A DNA stretch of 64,000 bases from Phlyctochytrium arcticum (taxonomy: Eukaryota; Chytridiomycota; Chytridiomycetes; Chytridiales; Chytridiaceae). The notes under the pieces were generated by a model that saw only the letters and a list, made by a program, of their open reading frames with translations, had not been told where the DNA came from and did no database searches. Below are positions 19,526 through 31,400 of the stretch, in pieces. Both the position numbers and the translations under genes were made by a program. The stretch spans positions 62,001-126,000 of the forward strand of contig JAHLKI010000009.1 in assembly GCA_025602905.1 (NCBI GenBank), in the 5' to 3' direction. Numbering within the stretch: position 1 is the first letter of the stretch; the number at the start of each line of letters is the position of its first letter.

Positions 19526-22500
19526 TTAACCGGCAATGAGAGGTACACTCCTGTTCTCCTCCAGCGAAATCCGAATTTCCTCGTCACCGTTGGGTGATGC
19601 AGTTCGGTGGAATACAAGGTTATTACCCTGAAGGCCGTATTCGTTGGGTGCCAAGAATATTTTGGGGTGGGGGACGGGAGGTGACGGGGAGGTAGAGAGT
19701 TTGTTGTTGCGGGGGCGGGAGGCGTCAAGCGATGAACGGGATTTGGAGGCGCGGGGGCCGGTGGGTTTGGTAGATTGCGGGGTAGAGTCGGTGTGAGCTA
19801 GCCCTTTGCTTTGTTGCCGAGCCAAGTCGGCGTGGTGTGCGGCATCGGTGGTGGGACCCGTTGATGCTGGGGCTTGAGGTTGGAGGTCCGAACGGGATTG
19901 CGGGGCACGGGGTGCACTCAAGCTAGCGAGTGGGGCGGGGTTCAAGTTTCGCTTTGCACGCTGAGCTTCCGGGGTAGCTACACGCGAAGGGGGTTCACTT
20001 TGTCGTCCACCCATCAAGTCGCCGTCGGCGGGAGGCGGAATGTCAGGAAGGTCGGCGGTCGACACGTTTCGGCTACTACTCCTGCTCTTTCTCGAAAACA
20101 ATCCCCGAAAGACATTTCCCAGTGATTTACGTTCCTTTTTGGGCGCAAAGGTCGTGGCCGGGCGATCAGTAGAGACGGAATGGCGGCCGTGTATGGGCTG
20201 CTGTTTCTTGTTTTGTGCAGCCGCGTGTGATCGAATGTCGTTAAAGGACGCACGGTGCGGGGACGGGCGGTAGGTTGTTTGACCGGTTTCGCCAATATGG
20301 GTTGGCAGTTGATGCGCAGATGACGGTGCCAAAAGTCCCGACGAGGAGGATGAATTGGGTTCCGACTTTTTGTTTTGGTTGACCAGCTGATCAAATTTAC
20401 TTTCGAGCGAGGTGGGCAATGTGTGGGTGATTTTTCCTTGAGTGTTGGATGCAGATGGCGAGGTGTGTTGGTCATTTCTGGGGGAGCCCGTAAGCAGAGT
20501 TGGACTCGACTTTGCTGCGTGGTGCTGATCATGCGATGAGTGCCCCAAGCTTGAGTTGGACGACGACGCCTTCAAGTCCGTTTTGCTCTTGGATCCATTC
20601 AGTAATTTGGAGAATCGCATCGATAATTTCTTGGGAAGACTGTTTGTTTTGTGCACCGGCACCTCAGTCTCTCGTTTGCCCAATGTGGCATCAGCCCCGG
20701 TGCGATCATGAGGATCCCAACCGCCATCACTTTCAACCGGTCGAGGAACACTGTCCGAGGGTGGAGCAGGCAAAACCGGTTCGGCAGTCTTGCCCGAAAT
20801 CCGATCAAATTCACTCGAAAGTCGCTGTTCACGGACCTTGGCGGCATGATCGTACCCCGGCTTGGCCATATCCTCCGGGGTCAAGGGACGGAACGTGCGC
20901 CCAACAGTCGACTCGTGCTCAGCGGATGTACCTAGCGTACTGTATCCGGCCATTTTGTTCTCGTAGCGAAACTCGGTATTGTTACTCATCTGGGGATTAA
21001 GATTGTGGAGATCCTTGTCGACGTGGAACTTTTCATGGCCATGGAGACGATCAAATTCTTGTTGCAGGCTGGGGTTGATGGGTGTGGTATGCGTCGTAGA
21101 TTGAGTATGCTGAGGGGTGTGTTGAGCAGGAACTCCGGTAGGTTGAGCAGGAGATGTGTTTTTGTGCAAATGGGCATCAAATTCATTTTTTAGCTGATGA
21201 TCCGTCTTGGTCGTTGGGTGACCGGAAAGTCCAGCAGCGCCAACGGCGATTTGAGGCTTACTAGCATCATTGACAGAAGTCGCATGATCACGGTTGGCTG
21301 CAACGGGTGCTGCCGAAGAAGCTGATCCATGCCCAGCATGTTTGGTCTGATGCATCAAATCATTCATACGGTTAACCAATTTTCCGTCCGCCCCATGATG
21401 CCCAGGCAACGCAGATCCAATCGCAACTTGAGGACCCGCATTCGCAACATCATGTTCTCGGCTTCGTCCAGCAGTACGGTCAACCTCCCGATCAAGATGC
21501 GCAGGATGATTCGACTGGTGCATCAACTCATTCATACGGTAAACCAATTTTCCGTCCGCTCCATGATGCCCAGGCAACGCAGATCCAACCGCGACTTGAG
21601 GAGCAGCATTCGCAACATCATGTTCTCGGTTTCGTCCGGCAGTACGGTCAACGTCCCGATCAAGATGCGCGGGATGATTCGACTGGTGCATCAACTCATT
21701 CATACGGTCAACCAATTTTCCGTCCGCTCCATGATGCCCAGGCAACGCAGATCCAATCGCAACTTGAGGACCCGCATTCGCGCTGGCATGTTCTCGGCTT
21801 CGTCCAGCACTATGGTCAACCTCCCGATCAAGATGCGCAGGATGGTTCGACTGGTGCATCAGTTCATTCATGCGCTCAACCAGTTTGCCCTCTTTGGCAC
21901 TGGAAACAGGCAATGATCCGCTGCTTCCCATAATCACTTTCGGTGCCGGCTTTTCCTGAGTTTTGGAATGGTGGTCGACGTCATGGGCATAGGCATGTTC
22001 ATGCACAGAAGGATGAGATTTGGCGTGGACGAGTTCTTCAAACTTTTGGACCAACTTGGCATCCTTCTTGTTGACTGGGGCAAACGTCTCTCGGCCGCCA
22101 ATGGAGACGCGAGGCGAAACCGGTTTTTTTGAGTCAGTGGTCGAAAGATGGGTATCGCGGGATGACTCGGCGCCAAGGTCGGTGCTGATATTGGGATGCG
22201 ATTTGGCGTGGACGAGCTGGTCAAATTCGGAGACGAGTTTTTGATCTTTGGCGTTGACGGGTGATAGGGGGTTGGATGAACCAATTCGGATGTCGGATTT
22301 GCTCGTACTTTGCTGGTGCTCCGAGTGTTGTAAATCACGGGAAGGGGTGCCTGCATGAGTATCGTGGCGCTCCTCCGGGTAATTCGACTTGTGAATCAAG
22401 TGGTTCATTTCATCAACCAGTTTTCCCTCCTTGGCATTAGCAACCGGCAATGCGTTCGAGCTCCCAATAGCAATTTTGGGTTTTGCAACGGCATGCTGAT

Positions 22501-24535
22501 GCCCAGCGGGCGCTTTGGGCAACTCCTCGGTATGACCGATATGATCCACATGGGGGCGAGTCAGATCGTTGAATTCACGAGCCAGTTTGTGGCCACGCAA
22601 ATCGTACATGGGCAACGAGTTGTCGGAGCCAATGGCAATAGCCGGCTTGGCCTTTTCGTGATGGGTGGCAGAAGGAGAGACATGGTCAGTCTCATGGCGT
22701 GCAGAGTGAGGTTCAACATGCTGGTGGTGATGCGGCTCAGTCATTCGCTGGAATTCTCCGGCCAGTTTTTCTCCGCGGGCGTCATGCATGGGCAGTGCAT
22801 TGTTGGATCCGATAGCGATATTGGGGGTAGGCTTGGTGTGCTCCTTGGCCATTGGGGCTGGGGCCACGTCCCTCTGAACCGTTGGCACATGGTCGTGATA
22901 ATGATGACCCAGCTGGTTGAATTCCTGCGCGAGTTTCTGACCACGCGCATCCGTCATAGGCAACGCCTTGTTATGGCCAATGGCAATTTCAGGACCTTGC
23001 TTGGCATGCTCAGTGATCGATGGTGCCACAGGATGGGGTGGGTGATCAACATGATGATGATGATCCTTGTGGCCTAGACGCTGAAATTCTCCAGCAAGTT
23101 TCTCTCCTCGAGCATCGTGCATTGGCAAAGCCTTGTTGGCACCGACAGCGACGATTGGGGTGGCCTTGTGCTGGTCAGGAAGTGCCCGCTCGGTGTGAGG
23201 GTGACTTGCGACGTGATCGACGTGTTGGTGATGGGGATGCGCGAAATGGTCAAACTCGCCCGCCAACTTTTCGCCTCGCCTGTTTTCCATAGGCATAAAT
23301 GCATTTCCACCTATAGTGACATTGGGGCCCACATTCTGCTCATGATGTTGCTGAACCGGGGCAGCTCGCTCGGCGTGAGGGTGACTTGCGACATGGTCAA
23401 CGTGCTGGTGATGAGGATGCGCCAAATGGTCAAACTCGCCCGCCAACTTTTCGCCTCGTTTGTTCTCCATAGGCATAAAAGCGTTTCCACCGACAGTCAC
23501 GTTGGGGCCCACATTTTGCTCATCGTGTTGCTGCGCTGGATGTTGTCGAGTAGTTTGAGAAGCGGGTAGGGCATGCTTTGAATCATGTTCAAGATGGTGG
23601 AGTTCTCCCGCCAGTTTTTCCCCGCGTGCATTCTCCATGGGCAAATAGGCATTCTGACCGACAGTCACATTGGGGCCAAGGTTTTCGCGATGCTGAGCTG
23701 GCTGAGTAGTATAAGTAGAGTGTTGGGGGGGCTTGGCATTCTGTTCCAACTGAGGCAATTCACCCGCGAGATGTTCCCCGCGTTGGTTTTGGGGTGTGTG
23801 TTGCTCCTCATGCTGATGCTGATGCTGCGGAGGAGGTTGGTCCAAGACGCCTTCTAGGTTGTGGTGATGTTGAATAGGAGTTTCGCCGGCATGAACGGGG
23901 TGTTCAATGTGACCAATTCCTGATAGATGACCGGGTAATCCGGAAGTCGACTGATGATGTTGAGCAGCAGATGGGGCATGGAGATTGCTGTAAGCATCCG
24001 GGGCGGTGAACGGAACAATGGTTGATGGGCGGTAACGGATCTGATCAGCATCATGTGGCAGTGGTTGCTGTTGCTGGTGATGAGTTACAGGTGAGGGAAG
24101 GGTAAAGTGGTCGGCAGCCGCGGGCACACTTTGGTTGTCGACAGCCTTTTTGGACGGTGAATGCACTCTGGGTTTGGTAAAGATGCCTTCCGAGCGACGT
24201 CGCAGACCTTTACTGGGGCTAGTCGCGCGAGCATTGGAAGACGGAACGCGTGGCACGGCCGTTGATGCTTCATCGACGGGATGTTCACCGACATGCTGAA
24301 CGAGTTCAAAAATCTCGAGTTTGAATTCATGCTCGTGGGCGGCCGTTCCTGGGGGATGGTTCCCAGTGTCGACGGGGATGGCAGCGGGTGTTCCACTCGC
24401 AGCTTGAATAATCTGGTGGTTCAAGACCGTCGTAGTGGTGGTGATGTGATCATTGGTTTCCTCTTCCTCCGTGATAAAGGCAGCTAATGATTCTATCCGC
24501 GGCGGAGCTGGGGGAGCCGGCAATGATTCCGACAT
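19526..24535 (-). CDS. Large histidine-rich tandem-repeat protein (1669 aa), unknown function
   Basis: Single uninterrupted frame, ATG at 24535 to TAA at 19526. The N-terminus is Pro-rich and acidic (PAPPAPPR, TEEEET), then a basic Ser/Pro-rich patch (SPSKGLRRRSEGIFTKPRVH) and a Gln/His-rich region. Residues about 248-1115 are at least 16 degenerate repeats of 38-60 aa. The core is [I/V]xxGxNxALPMxxxRGEKLAGEFxxLxH followed by a His-rich spacer. In the later half it becomes DGKLVxRMNELMHQSNHPAHLDR. Three 168-bp units (about 21340-21880) are almost identical. The C-terminal part has RxSKLLNGSKSK, a second basic RKSLGNVFRGLFSRKSRSSS patch, KIFLAPNEY and the terminal RSVPLIAG. No signal peptide or membrane segment is seen, so it is probably intracellular. 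The His runs could bind metal or sense pH; both are inference. Fragments of related genes lie at 1-860, 4062, 5694 and 9138. Confidence 0.85.
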   Translation of the reverse strand: MSESLPAPPAPPRIESLAAFITEEEETNDHITTTTTVLNHQIIQAASGTPAAIPVDTGNHPPGTAAHEHEFKLEIFELVQHVGEHPVDEASTAVPRVPSSNARATSPSKGLRRRSEGIFTKPRVHSPSKKAVDNQSVPAAADHFTLPSPVTHHQQQQPLPHDADQIRYRPSTIVPFTAPDAYSNLHAPSAAQHHQSTSGLPGHLSGIGHIEHPVHAGETPIQHHHNLEGVLDQPPPQHQHQHEEQHTPQNQRGEHLAGELPQLEQNAKPPQHSTYTTQPAQHRENLGPNVTVGQNAYLPMENARGEKLAGELHHLEHDSKHALPASQTTRQHPAQQHDEQNVGPNVTVGGNAFMPMENKRGEKLAGEFDHLAHPHHQHVDHVASHPHAERAAPVQQHHEQNVGPNVTIGGNAFMPMENRRGEKLAGEFDHFAHPHHQHVDHVASHPHTERALPDQHKATPIVAVGANKALPMHDARGEKLAGEFQRLGHKDHHHHVDHPPHPVAPSITEHAKQGPEIAIGHNKALPMTDARGQKLAQEFNQLGHHYHDHVPTVQRDVAPAPMAKEHTKPTPNIAIGSNNALPMHDARGEKLAGEFQRMTEPHHHQHVEPHSARHETDHVSPSATHHEKAKPAIAIGSDNSLPMYDLRGHKLAREFNDLTRPHVDHIGHTEELPKAPAGHQHAVAKPKIAIGSSNALPVANAKEGKLVDEMNHLIHKSNYPEERHDTHAGTPSRDLQHSEHQQSTSKSDIRIGSSNPLSPVNAKDQKLVSEFDQLVHAKSHPNISTDLGAESSRDTHLSTTDSKKPVSPRVSIGGRETFAPVNKKDAKLVQKFEELVHAKSHPSVHEHAYAHDVDHHSKTQEKPAPKVIMGSSGSLPVSSAKEGKLVERMNELMHQSNHPAHLDREVDHSAGRSREHASANAGPQVAIGSALPGHHGADGKLVDRMNELMHQSNHPAHLDRDVDRTAGRNREHDVANAAPQVAVGSALPGHHGADGKLVYRMNELMHQSNHPAHLDREVDRTAGRSREHDVANAGPQVAIGSALPGHHGADGKLVNRMNDLMHQTKHAGHGSASSAAPVAANRDHATSVNDASKPQIAVGAAGLSGHPTTKTDHQLKNEFDAHLHKNTSPAQPTGVPAQHTPQHTQSTTHTTPINPSLQQEFDRLHGHEKFHVDKDLHNLNPQMSNNTEFRYENKMAGYSTLGTSAEHESTVGRTFRPLTPEDMAKPGYDHAAKVREQRLSSEFDRISGKTAEPVLPAPPSDSVPRPVESDGGWDPHDRTGADATLGKRETEVPVHKTNSLPKKLSMRFSKLLNGSKSKTDLKASSSNSSLGHSSHDQHHAAKSSPTLLTGSPRNDQHTSPSASNTQGKITHTLPTSLESKFDQLVNQNKKSEPNSSSSSGLLAPSSAHQLPTHIGETGQTTYRPSPHRASFNDIRSHAAAQNKKQQPIHGRHSVSTDRPATTFAPKKERKSLGNVFRGLFSRKSRSSSRNVSTADLPDIPPPADGDLMGGRQSEPPSRVATPEAQRAKRNLNPAPLASLSAPRAPQSRSDLQPQAPASTGPTTDAAHHADLARQQSKGLAHTDSTPQSTKPTGPRASKSRSSLDASRPRNNKLSTSPSPPVPHPKIFLAPNEYGLQGNNLVFHRTASPNGDEEIRISLEENRSVPLIAG
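21340..21900 (-). repeat. 168-bp coding tandem repeat, three near-identical units
   Basis: The 'tccgtccgc(c/t)ccatgatgcccaggc' landmark recurs at about 21384, 21553 and 21721, a spacing of 168-169 bp. Each unit encodes the GHHGADGKLV.RMNELMHQSN module. The near identity contrasts with the diverged repeats elsewhere in the gene and indicates recent duplication or gene conversion. A second, less similar pair of about 174-bp units lies near 23170-23530. Confidence 0.85.
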
Positions 24536-24932
24536 GGCTATTCTTTCGTCGTTATGGACTCAATCAAAATGTTTCCTCTTCGTCAGTGCAATGGGTGCGG
24601 GAGATATCTAACGACGACAGATATAGGTAAGAACCAAGTTGACTGTAAATCCACAAAAGCCTTCACTCAACCCACCAGCAATAATGCAATTCTCTTAATG
24701 GCGGTTAATGTTTTTTGCAGTGTTTAAAATGTCGTTTCTGGGTCTAGTTGTCAGAAAGCAGCGCGAAATCCACTCCCGCGCTCGCTAAAAGTACCCAAAA
24801 AGTTCTAACCCTCGGGGCGTCCGTCGCGCACGCGTCATTCGTCGTACATCATCCTTCTCCCAAGGCTCTGGAGACTTTTGTGCGCTTTATACACTTCTGG
24901 ACTCTTGATTATTTTTCTGGACTTTTCATGAT
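24536..24932. other. Upstream region of the histidine-rich gene
   Basis: Bases 24536-24650 are also found, diverged, at about 625-720 in the deleted copy ('gggagatat(c/a)taa(c)gacgacagat', 'ggtaagaacaa'). The upstream region was therefore duplicated with the gene. No core promoter element is obvious. Confidence 0.4.
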
Positions 24933-25223
24933 TCAACTGGATATTATCTGTGATGGATATTCTATCTCCCCATCATACAGCAAAAAAGTCATATATAGCA
25001 TTTCCTCAAAAAAGTCCTCGGTGCTCCCTTCCCACTTTATAATAGATGCAACGTCGGGCAACAGCGAAAACTCAGAGTCCAGAGCAGATTCCATAGGAAA
25101 ACAGCCCGGAAAACGAGACGCGTTGGACGCGACCATGGCACGGATTACGTAGCCAAAGGTGATGTCACGCTGGGGCTTGGCCGCGGCCATTTCACATTCC
25201 GCTCGTAAGTGGGAATTGGCCAT
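24933..25223 (-). CDS. Hypothetical 96-aa protein
   Basis: ATG at 25223, TGA at 24933. The peptide has a mixed, globular-looking composition (MAAAKPQRDITFGYVIRAMV, then a segment rich in aromatic and acidic residues ending FLLYDGEIEYPSQIISS). It is more protein-like than the frame on the opposite strand. No homolog is recognised. It lies between the histidine-rich gene and the Nup98-96 gene, all on the minus strand, with its own flanks. It may be a single-exon gene or one exon of a longer one. Confidence 0.35.
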   Translation of the reverse strand: MANSHLRAECEMAAAKPQRDITFGYVIRAMVASNASRFPGCFPMESALDSEFSLLPDVASIIKWEGSTEDFFEEMLYMTFLLYDGEIEYPSQIISS

Positions 25224-25407
25224 CGGCGAGAAAAAAGGAAAGGATTCTTTAAAGGAAAACAAAGTAGCACTCTCTCAAAGACAAGAGACATGAAACCATG
25301 GCGAAAATAAAAAAGAGTAGTTGTGTGATGTGTGGTGTTGTTGTGTTATGTGTAGGTGGGCGGAATGTGTCGACGGGAAGGGAGAAAAAATAAAGTAATG
25401 GTGGAGG

Positions 25408-28400
25408 TTAGCTCACCAGAGCAGCAATTTGTTGGTTAAAGAGCGGGGCAGTGATTTTGTGCAGTATGTTGACTCGGGGACCGGATGGTAAGGGCAGAGC
25501 CGCCAAAAGGTCTGCATCGAAAATCTTATCCAGGCAGAGTCAATATACTTGAACGCAATAACCAGACTCAAGAGATGCCCCCTTACCTGATCAATTTCAT
25601 GTTCACCGCCTTTACACACTTTCTGGACATCTTCCAGCAACTCCGTCACCCGTACAGCCATCTCCGATCGACACACGGCATGCATAATCATTTCTCGCTT
25701 GTACCGGTCCTGGTCGCCCACGGGTCCCTCCAGCTGCGTCACGGCCCGGTCCAGTCCAACAGGCATCGCAAACGTCTTGACTTCTGCCAACTCGGTCAAC
25801 AGCTGCCGCATCTTGGGCACCCAGTTCACTGCCAACATCCGCTGCGCACGCTGTCGCGCCGCCTGCGCCGTCTCTTCCGAAATCTCTAAAGCACTCCCCG
25901 CGGAGGCTGCCGCTGTTCGATTGACGGTCCGGCTATGCAACGAATACGCCAACGTATACTCGCGCGCCTGTCCAACCAGCGGCACAACAGTGTCCATCAA
26001 CTCAATGTACGTCAAAAACAGCTGCCCGCCGCGCCGCCAACTGCTCGAATCCACCATGGACGCAGGAATCTGCGACAACAATTCACGGACATACTGGTAA
26101 TCCTCACTAATGACATCCTCCAGTGCAATCTTGTGCAAAATCAGGCGGTGCGCCGTCACGTACTTCTTGGCGTCAATCAGACTGATACATTCCTGGTACT
26201 CGTTACCCTGATATTTTGCTTGTAGGGCCTGCATTCCAGAATTTAGTACAAACTTGTCTCTGCATAGAAAAAGTAGTCATAACTCACCCTAGCTTCATGA
26301 ATCCACTCGGCCGGAATGCGCAACTGATTGACCAGGAAATGCCAATCGTCACTCACATCCCCCCCTTTCGGATCGTGCTGTGGCTCATCCAAGTCCATAC
26401 TAGTAGCCGTCAAAGACGTAGCAGGGCGTGCCTTTCGCGCCCAACTCCCACTATCATCCGTCAGAGGGTACCACCGGGCCAGCAACTCACGAACGGCTCG
26501 TTCCCGCTGCGCCAAACTCCCAAAAAACAGCGAGACAAAGATGGCCCAGCGCCATAATCCCAGAACCTCCAATTGCCAAACAAAATCCCGGGTAAGCCGG
26601 TCCGCTGTCCGTGCTGATCGTGCTTCCACTTTGAGAACATCGATTTGAGTGATACTCCCATCTTCAGGGTTCTGGAACGGCTGGCGAATATACACGGATT
26701 CCATTTTGGCGTCAGCAGAGGTCCGGACCCGTTTCACGTCAGTCAGGACGCGCCAGAGAAGCCACGACATGCGATGGTCGAGTTCGTTCGGGGTCATATT
26801 GAGTGGCTGCAATGTATGTTCCAATAGATGATCTTTACGGGTAAAGAGACGGAGTAGGTGGTAGCAAATATCCTTGGGGACGTTGGTGAGATCCGTAGGT
26901 TGTGACGTGCCGTCTTCGAGGTAGGCCGGCAAGGGGGCCCGGAAATCAATCGAAGACTCATAGCCTTCTTCATACGTTTCCAAGGCATCATTCAAACTCC
27001 AGTTGCCGGCTTCGCCGTACCAGAAAAACAATCCAAACGTCCGTTTCCAATCACTGAGGGCCGTAAACATGTTGGTCGACCAGGAAGGTGTTTTCCCCGC
27101 AGCGAGTTTCCATACATTCAGGTAATCAGGGCTCAACCCACATCCACCGCGAGCTTCCGCCGCATCCCAAATCTTGATTTGCTGGCCCAAATTGCCCGTC
27201 ACAATCTCGTCGGTCCCATACGCGCCCGGAATCCCATGACCGCCCGTACTCCGCGAAGCGTGACGGCCAGATCCAGGGGGAGCGGCCATGACCCGTGACC
27301 CAGGTCCACCCAATTGACTAAGAATCGTAGCGAGGCGGAAATCTTTGTTGGACATGGCAGCTACAGTCGCCTGCCCCATCTGTCGCCCCGCCAATAAATA
27401 GAAAATCTTTTTGATCCCTGGGTGGTTCCCCGCGTCCCGCGCAGTGGCAGTCTTGACGGCCGTTTTAAGCCACCGACTCACTTCCTCGCGCCGTAAACTA
27501 CTCTCAATAAATTTCAATTCTTGCGACCCGTAATCACCTTCGGCCACCGGGATCGGATCCCACAATGCCGACGCCAATTTCCACGTCAAAGTTTCTTCCG
27601 TCGAAAAGACAATCGGTTGGTTAAACCCGCGCAAATCCGTCAATTGGTCAACAGCAATCGTGGCATCCACAAATCTAGCAAAGTCAAGACTCGAATCCAA
27701 GATGGCGCGAGGAATCGATGGCACACCAGCATCATTGCCATCCCGAACGTGATATTCATACCCTTCATCGGCACCCGCAAGTGTCTTGGCAATGTCAATA
27801 TTGTTCAACACAACCTTGAGCGTTGCCTCATGGCGCTTGCGCTCTGTTTCGAGGTGGGGCTGATCCCCAAAGACTGGGACTTGTTCTATCGATAATTTCG
27901 AAAAGGAGGGTGAACGACTCGATGGTGCTCCAATCACAACCATCATTCCTCCGGGACCCCAGCCGACGCGAGATGTCTTGCTCATACTCATCCCTCCACG
28001 AAGAACGTACTCCTCCTTCCCGGGCACTGCACTGGGCTTGGTGGATGGTACGACGTCAGAATCAGCCTTGAGGTACTTTCGTGGAATCCCATGTTTGGCA
28101 GAATCAATTTCCATAGCACTTAGAGTCGGGGTAGTAAAACCGAGGTCATCATGCAATCCAAACCCGGCCCGACGCATAGGGCTTTGAGCAACAACTGAAT
28201 CCTCGCGATCACTCTCGGCGCCAAGGTCCAGATGTAATCTTTTGACGGGGGTGCCTCCAATCGTCGACGCTCGTTGCATACTGGGCCAATCACGGGATGG
28301 TGTAGAATCATGCGGGGTGGGAGAGTCGGGAATATCAAAACTGACGGTTTTACGAGGTGTAAAAGCGGGTGTTGAGCGCCGCGGAGAATCACCAAACAAG

Positions 28401-31400
28401 GACATCTTGGTCCGTTGAACTCGCTCTGTTAATATCCGGTTTCGACTCGACAAGGGTGGGCGTGTGGGGGTGGATAATGACGCAGCCAAATGGTTGCCGG
28501 CATGCGAATCACCGTCATCCGACTCTTCAAGATGTTCATCGTGAGCAGAAATGCCAATATCGCTCTCTTCCGCTTCTGGCTCGACTTCTTCAAATTGCTC
28601 TTCTTCTTCTTCAATCGCACTCTCGGCCGATTCCTCTTCATCTTCCAAAATATTTCCATTCTCGGCATCCATTCCCGGTTCCGAACCTTCAGCCTCAAAC
28701 GGTCCCCCTTCATTCTCTTCATCATCGTCAGGTAAAAGACTCTTTCCCTTCAAATGACTAAAACTATCGTCCGGCTGCTCATCATCCGTACTCTCCATGG
28801 AGCGATCCTCTTTTTCCCAAACCTTGATCAAATCCACAAAGACCCGTTTCTTGCCAGATGTGGGGGGCGCACCGCGGTACGAGGATGCCCGCTGAAGCGT
28901 TGGCTGGCGCTGGGCGGACAACGGGGCTTTCTTGGGTGTTGCGCCCAGATCGGTGTCACTGTCGTGACCTGCTCCAACCTGGGCATTCTCAAAAAAAAAG
29001 TTCTCCTTGTCATTGATGGGACCAGTAGAAGCGCGTTTCAGGGATGGAGACTGATGCGATTGCTGTGATTGCTGAGCTTCTTGACTGGATGGAGGAGTGG
29101 CTTCTTGCAATTGAGCTATCGGCACATCATCATCGTCATCGTCATCAACCAATCCATAGCGACTGAAATGGTCCACTTCGAATTTCCAGGTTCCGGTTTC
29201 GTTATGGTAGCCCAGGAACACAGTATCAGGCATCGACTCCAGCTTGCGAATATGTCTGTCGTGGCGCGGATCCGACATTTCCAAAATATACTCGCGGGTG
29301 CTCTTGTCAATGGGCCAACACTGCTCAAGCGCAACCTCGGCCCGCATATTCAGACCCATACCAACGGGAGGCTTGTTGGTATCGTCAGGGTAGACGGTGG
29401 CCAACTTTGGTGCAAGAGTGACAATCGTGCCTGGGATATCTTCAATACCACTACGGTCCTTGGTGGGAGAGGCCTCAAGCAAGTCAACGGGTTCCAACCA
29501 CTTGATGTATCCAACTCCGGCAAGTGAAATCTTGAAATTAGGAACATGGCGCAATTCTTCATCACTCATACGGAGCAACCGTCGCAAAGGAGGTTCCATC
29601 TCGTATCCTTGTTCGTTTACATAAGTAGAGCCAGGCGTGCCAGGGGATGTAGTATGGTGCTGTTGTGGGCGTCCAGCTGGAGTGGGAGTTCCTGGGAACG
29701 AACCAGGACTAGCGACGCGTCGACCGGGGGATGACCCGATACTGCTTCGTAGAGTGTGGGGAGTAGTCGGACCGTAGTCCTCAGCTTGCACGTCTACAAA
29801 CTCTTTACCCAATTGTCGCACGGCAGAGCGCTCCAACCGTGGATCAAAAGTAACGCTTCCTTTGGCTGGTGTTTTACCTTTAGGAGTTCCAACAGCGGAA
29901 CCGCTGGGGGTCCCATTGGTGGGCTCATCAATAACAAGGCGTCGGACAGACTTGCGAGGAGTAAAACGCGGATCCAAACCAAGTGAGGCTTCATCTTTTG
30001 GAGTTCCCAAAGCAGACTCGTAACGTGTAGCGCCACTTGGCATGGGTGACTTGGGCATGGGAGATGGTCCAAACCCTCGAAGCTTAATTTTAGAGGCCTC
30101 GCGAGCAGTGACCTTGGCGTAGGGTGCCAACAAAGGTTTTTTCTTCTCTTCGTGAACCGGGGTGAGAGTGGCGGTGGTCTTCTTTGGGGATTCAAAGATG
30201 GGGTTTATACCATAGGGGTTCTTGTCGATACTGGCCCGCAAGCTCGGTTGCAGTTGTTGTTGTTGTTGCTGGTTCCCAAACAGTGAGCCAAGTGGAGCAG
30301 TAGTCATTGCACCAACAAAGAGCGAGTTGGTGGCGGGAGCGGGTTGTGCACCAAGATTGAATGACGGTTGCTGTCCAAAGAGTGATCCACCAGCGGGAGC
30401 AGCGGGCTGGCCAAAGAGACCCATACCAGGGGCACTCGTGGCAGCTGGAGTCGAAAAGTTGAAAGCTGGCTTACTCTGTGCACCAAATAATCCACCTGTT
30501 TGCTGGGGTTGACCAACATTTGTCTGACCAAATGCGCCACCGGTATTACCAAACAAACTGGGCTGTTGAGTGGGTTGTGATGCGGGCTGTCCAAACAGAC
30601 TAGGTGTAGCTGCGGGCTGTCCAAACAAGGAGGTTCCGGTGGCCGCCGGAGTAGATCCGAAAAGGGATGATTGCGTACTTGCAGCGGGTTGGCCGAATCC
30701 ACCGAATGCTGGTGCCGCGGCAGGTTTCGCCGGCTGTCCAAAGAGCCCTCCCCCAGTATTAGCTCCAAAACCAAAACCACCTGTAGCAGCTGGTTGTTGT
30801 TGTTGACCAAAGGCGGGAGCGGCAGTGGATGGGGTTGCGCCAAATCCAAAGCCTCCTGCCGTAGTCGCAGGGGTACTACCAAATAACCCACCCGCAGTGG
30901 TAGTTGCGGCACCAAATGCGGGGGCAGCTCCAAATCCAGTGGTGGTCTGACCAAAACCTCCGAATGCCGGCTTCTGTTGCTGTTGCTGCTGTTGTTGCTG
31001 ACCAAATCCAAAGCCGCCCGTGGCAGGTGCAGCCGCACCAAACGCGGAAGGCTGTTGCTGACCAAAAGCTGTTGGAGCAGGGGCTTGACCAAACAATGAA
31101 GGGGCGGTCGAAGCAGCAGGTTGCCCGAAAAGTCCGGTGCCTGCAGTTGTGGTGTTGGTCATTCCAAATCCAGTATTGGTTTGTTGCTGGGGTTGACCAA
31201 GACCGCCGCCAAAGAGACTAGGCGCGGCAGTCGTTGTAGCGGGCTGCCCAAAGGCAGGAGTGCTGCCGAACGCTGGGGCCGCTGTGGAAGTCGCACCAAA
31301 CGACAAACCACCAAAGCCTCCACCGGCTGCAGGAGCAGCACCAGCATATTTCTTCCCATTCTGATAATCCTGCCAGCGCAATTCATCCGGTGACCAGTTC

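Noticed and set aside
21329..23077. Plus-strand frames of 195 and 240 codons with repeated Met/Arg-rich peptides
   Set aside because: They are antisense readings of the tandem modules of the histidine-rich gene.
24748..25152. 134-codon plus-strand frame upstream of the histidine-rich gene
   Set aside because: It overlaps the minus-strand frame at 24933-25223, which has the more protein-like composition; the plus-strand peptide shows no domain features.
25515..25590. Unspliced C-terminus of Nup96 (RGHLLSLVIAFKY onward)
   Set aside because: An intron with GTAAGG donor gives an in-frame C-terminus (DADLLAALPLPSG) that fits the helical Nup96 end better.
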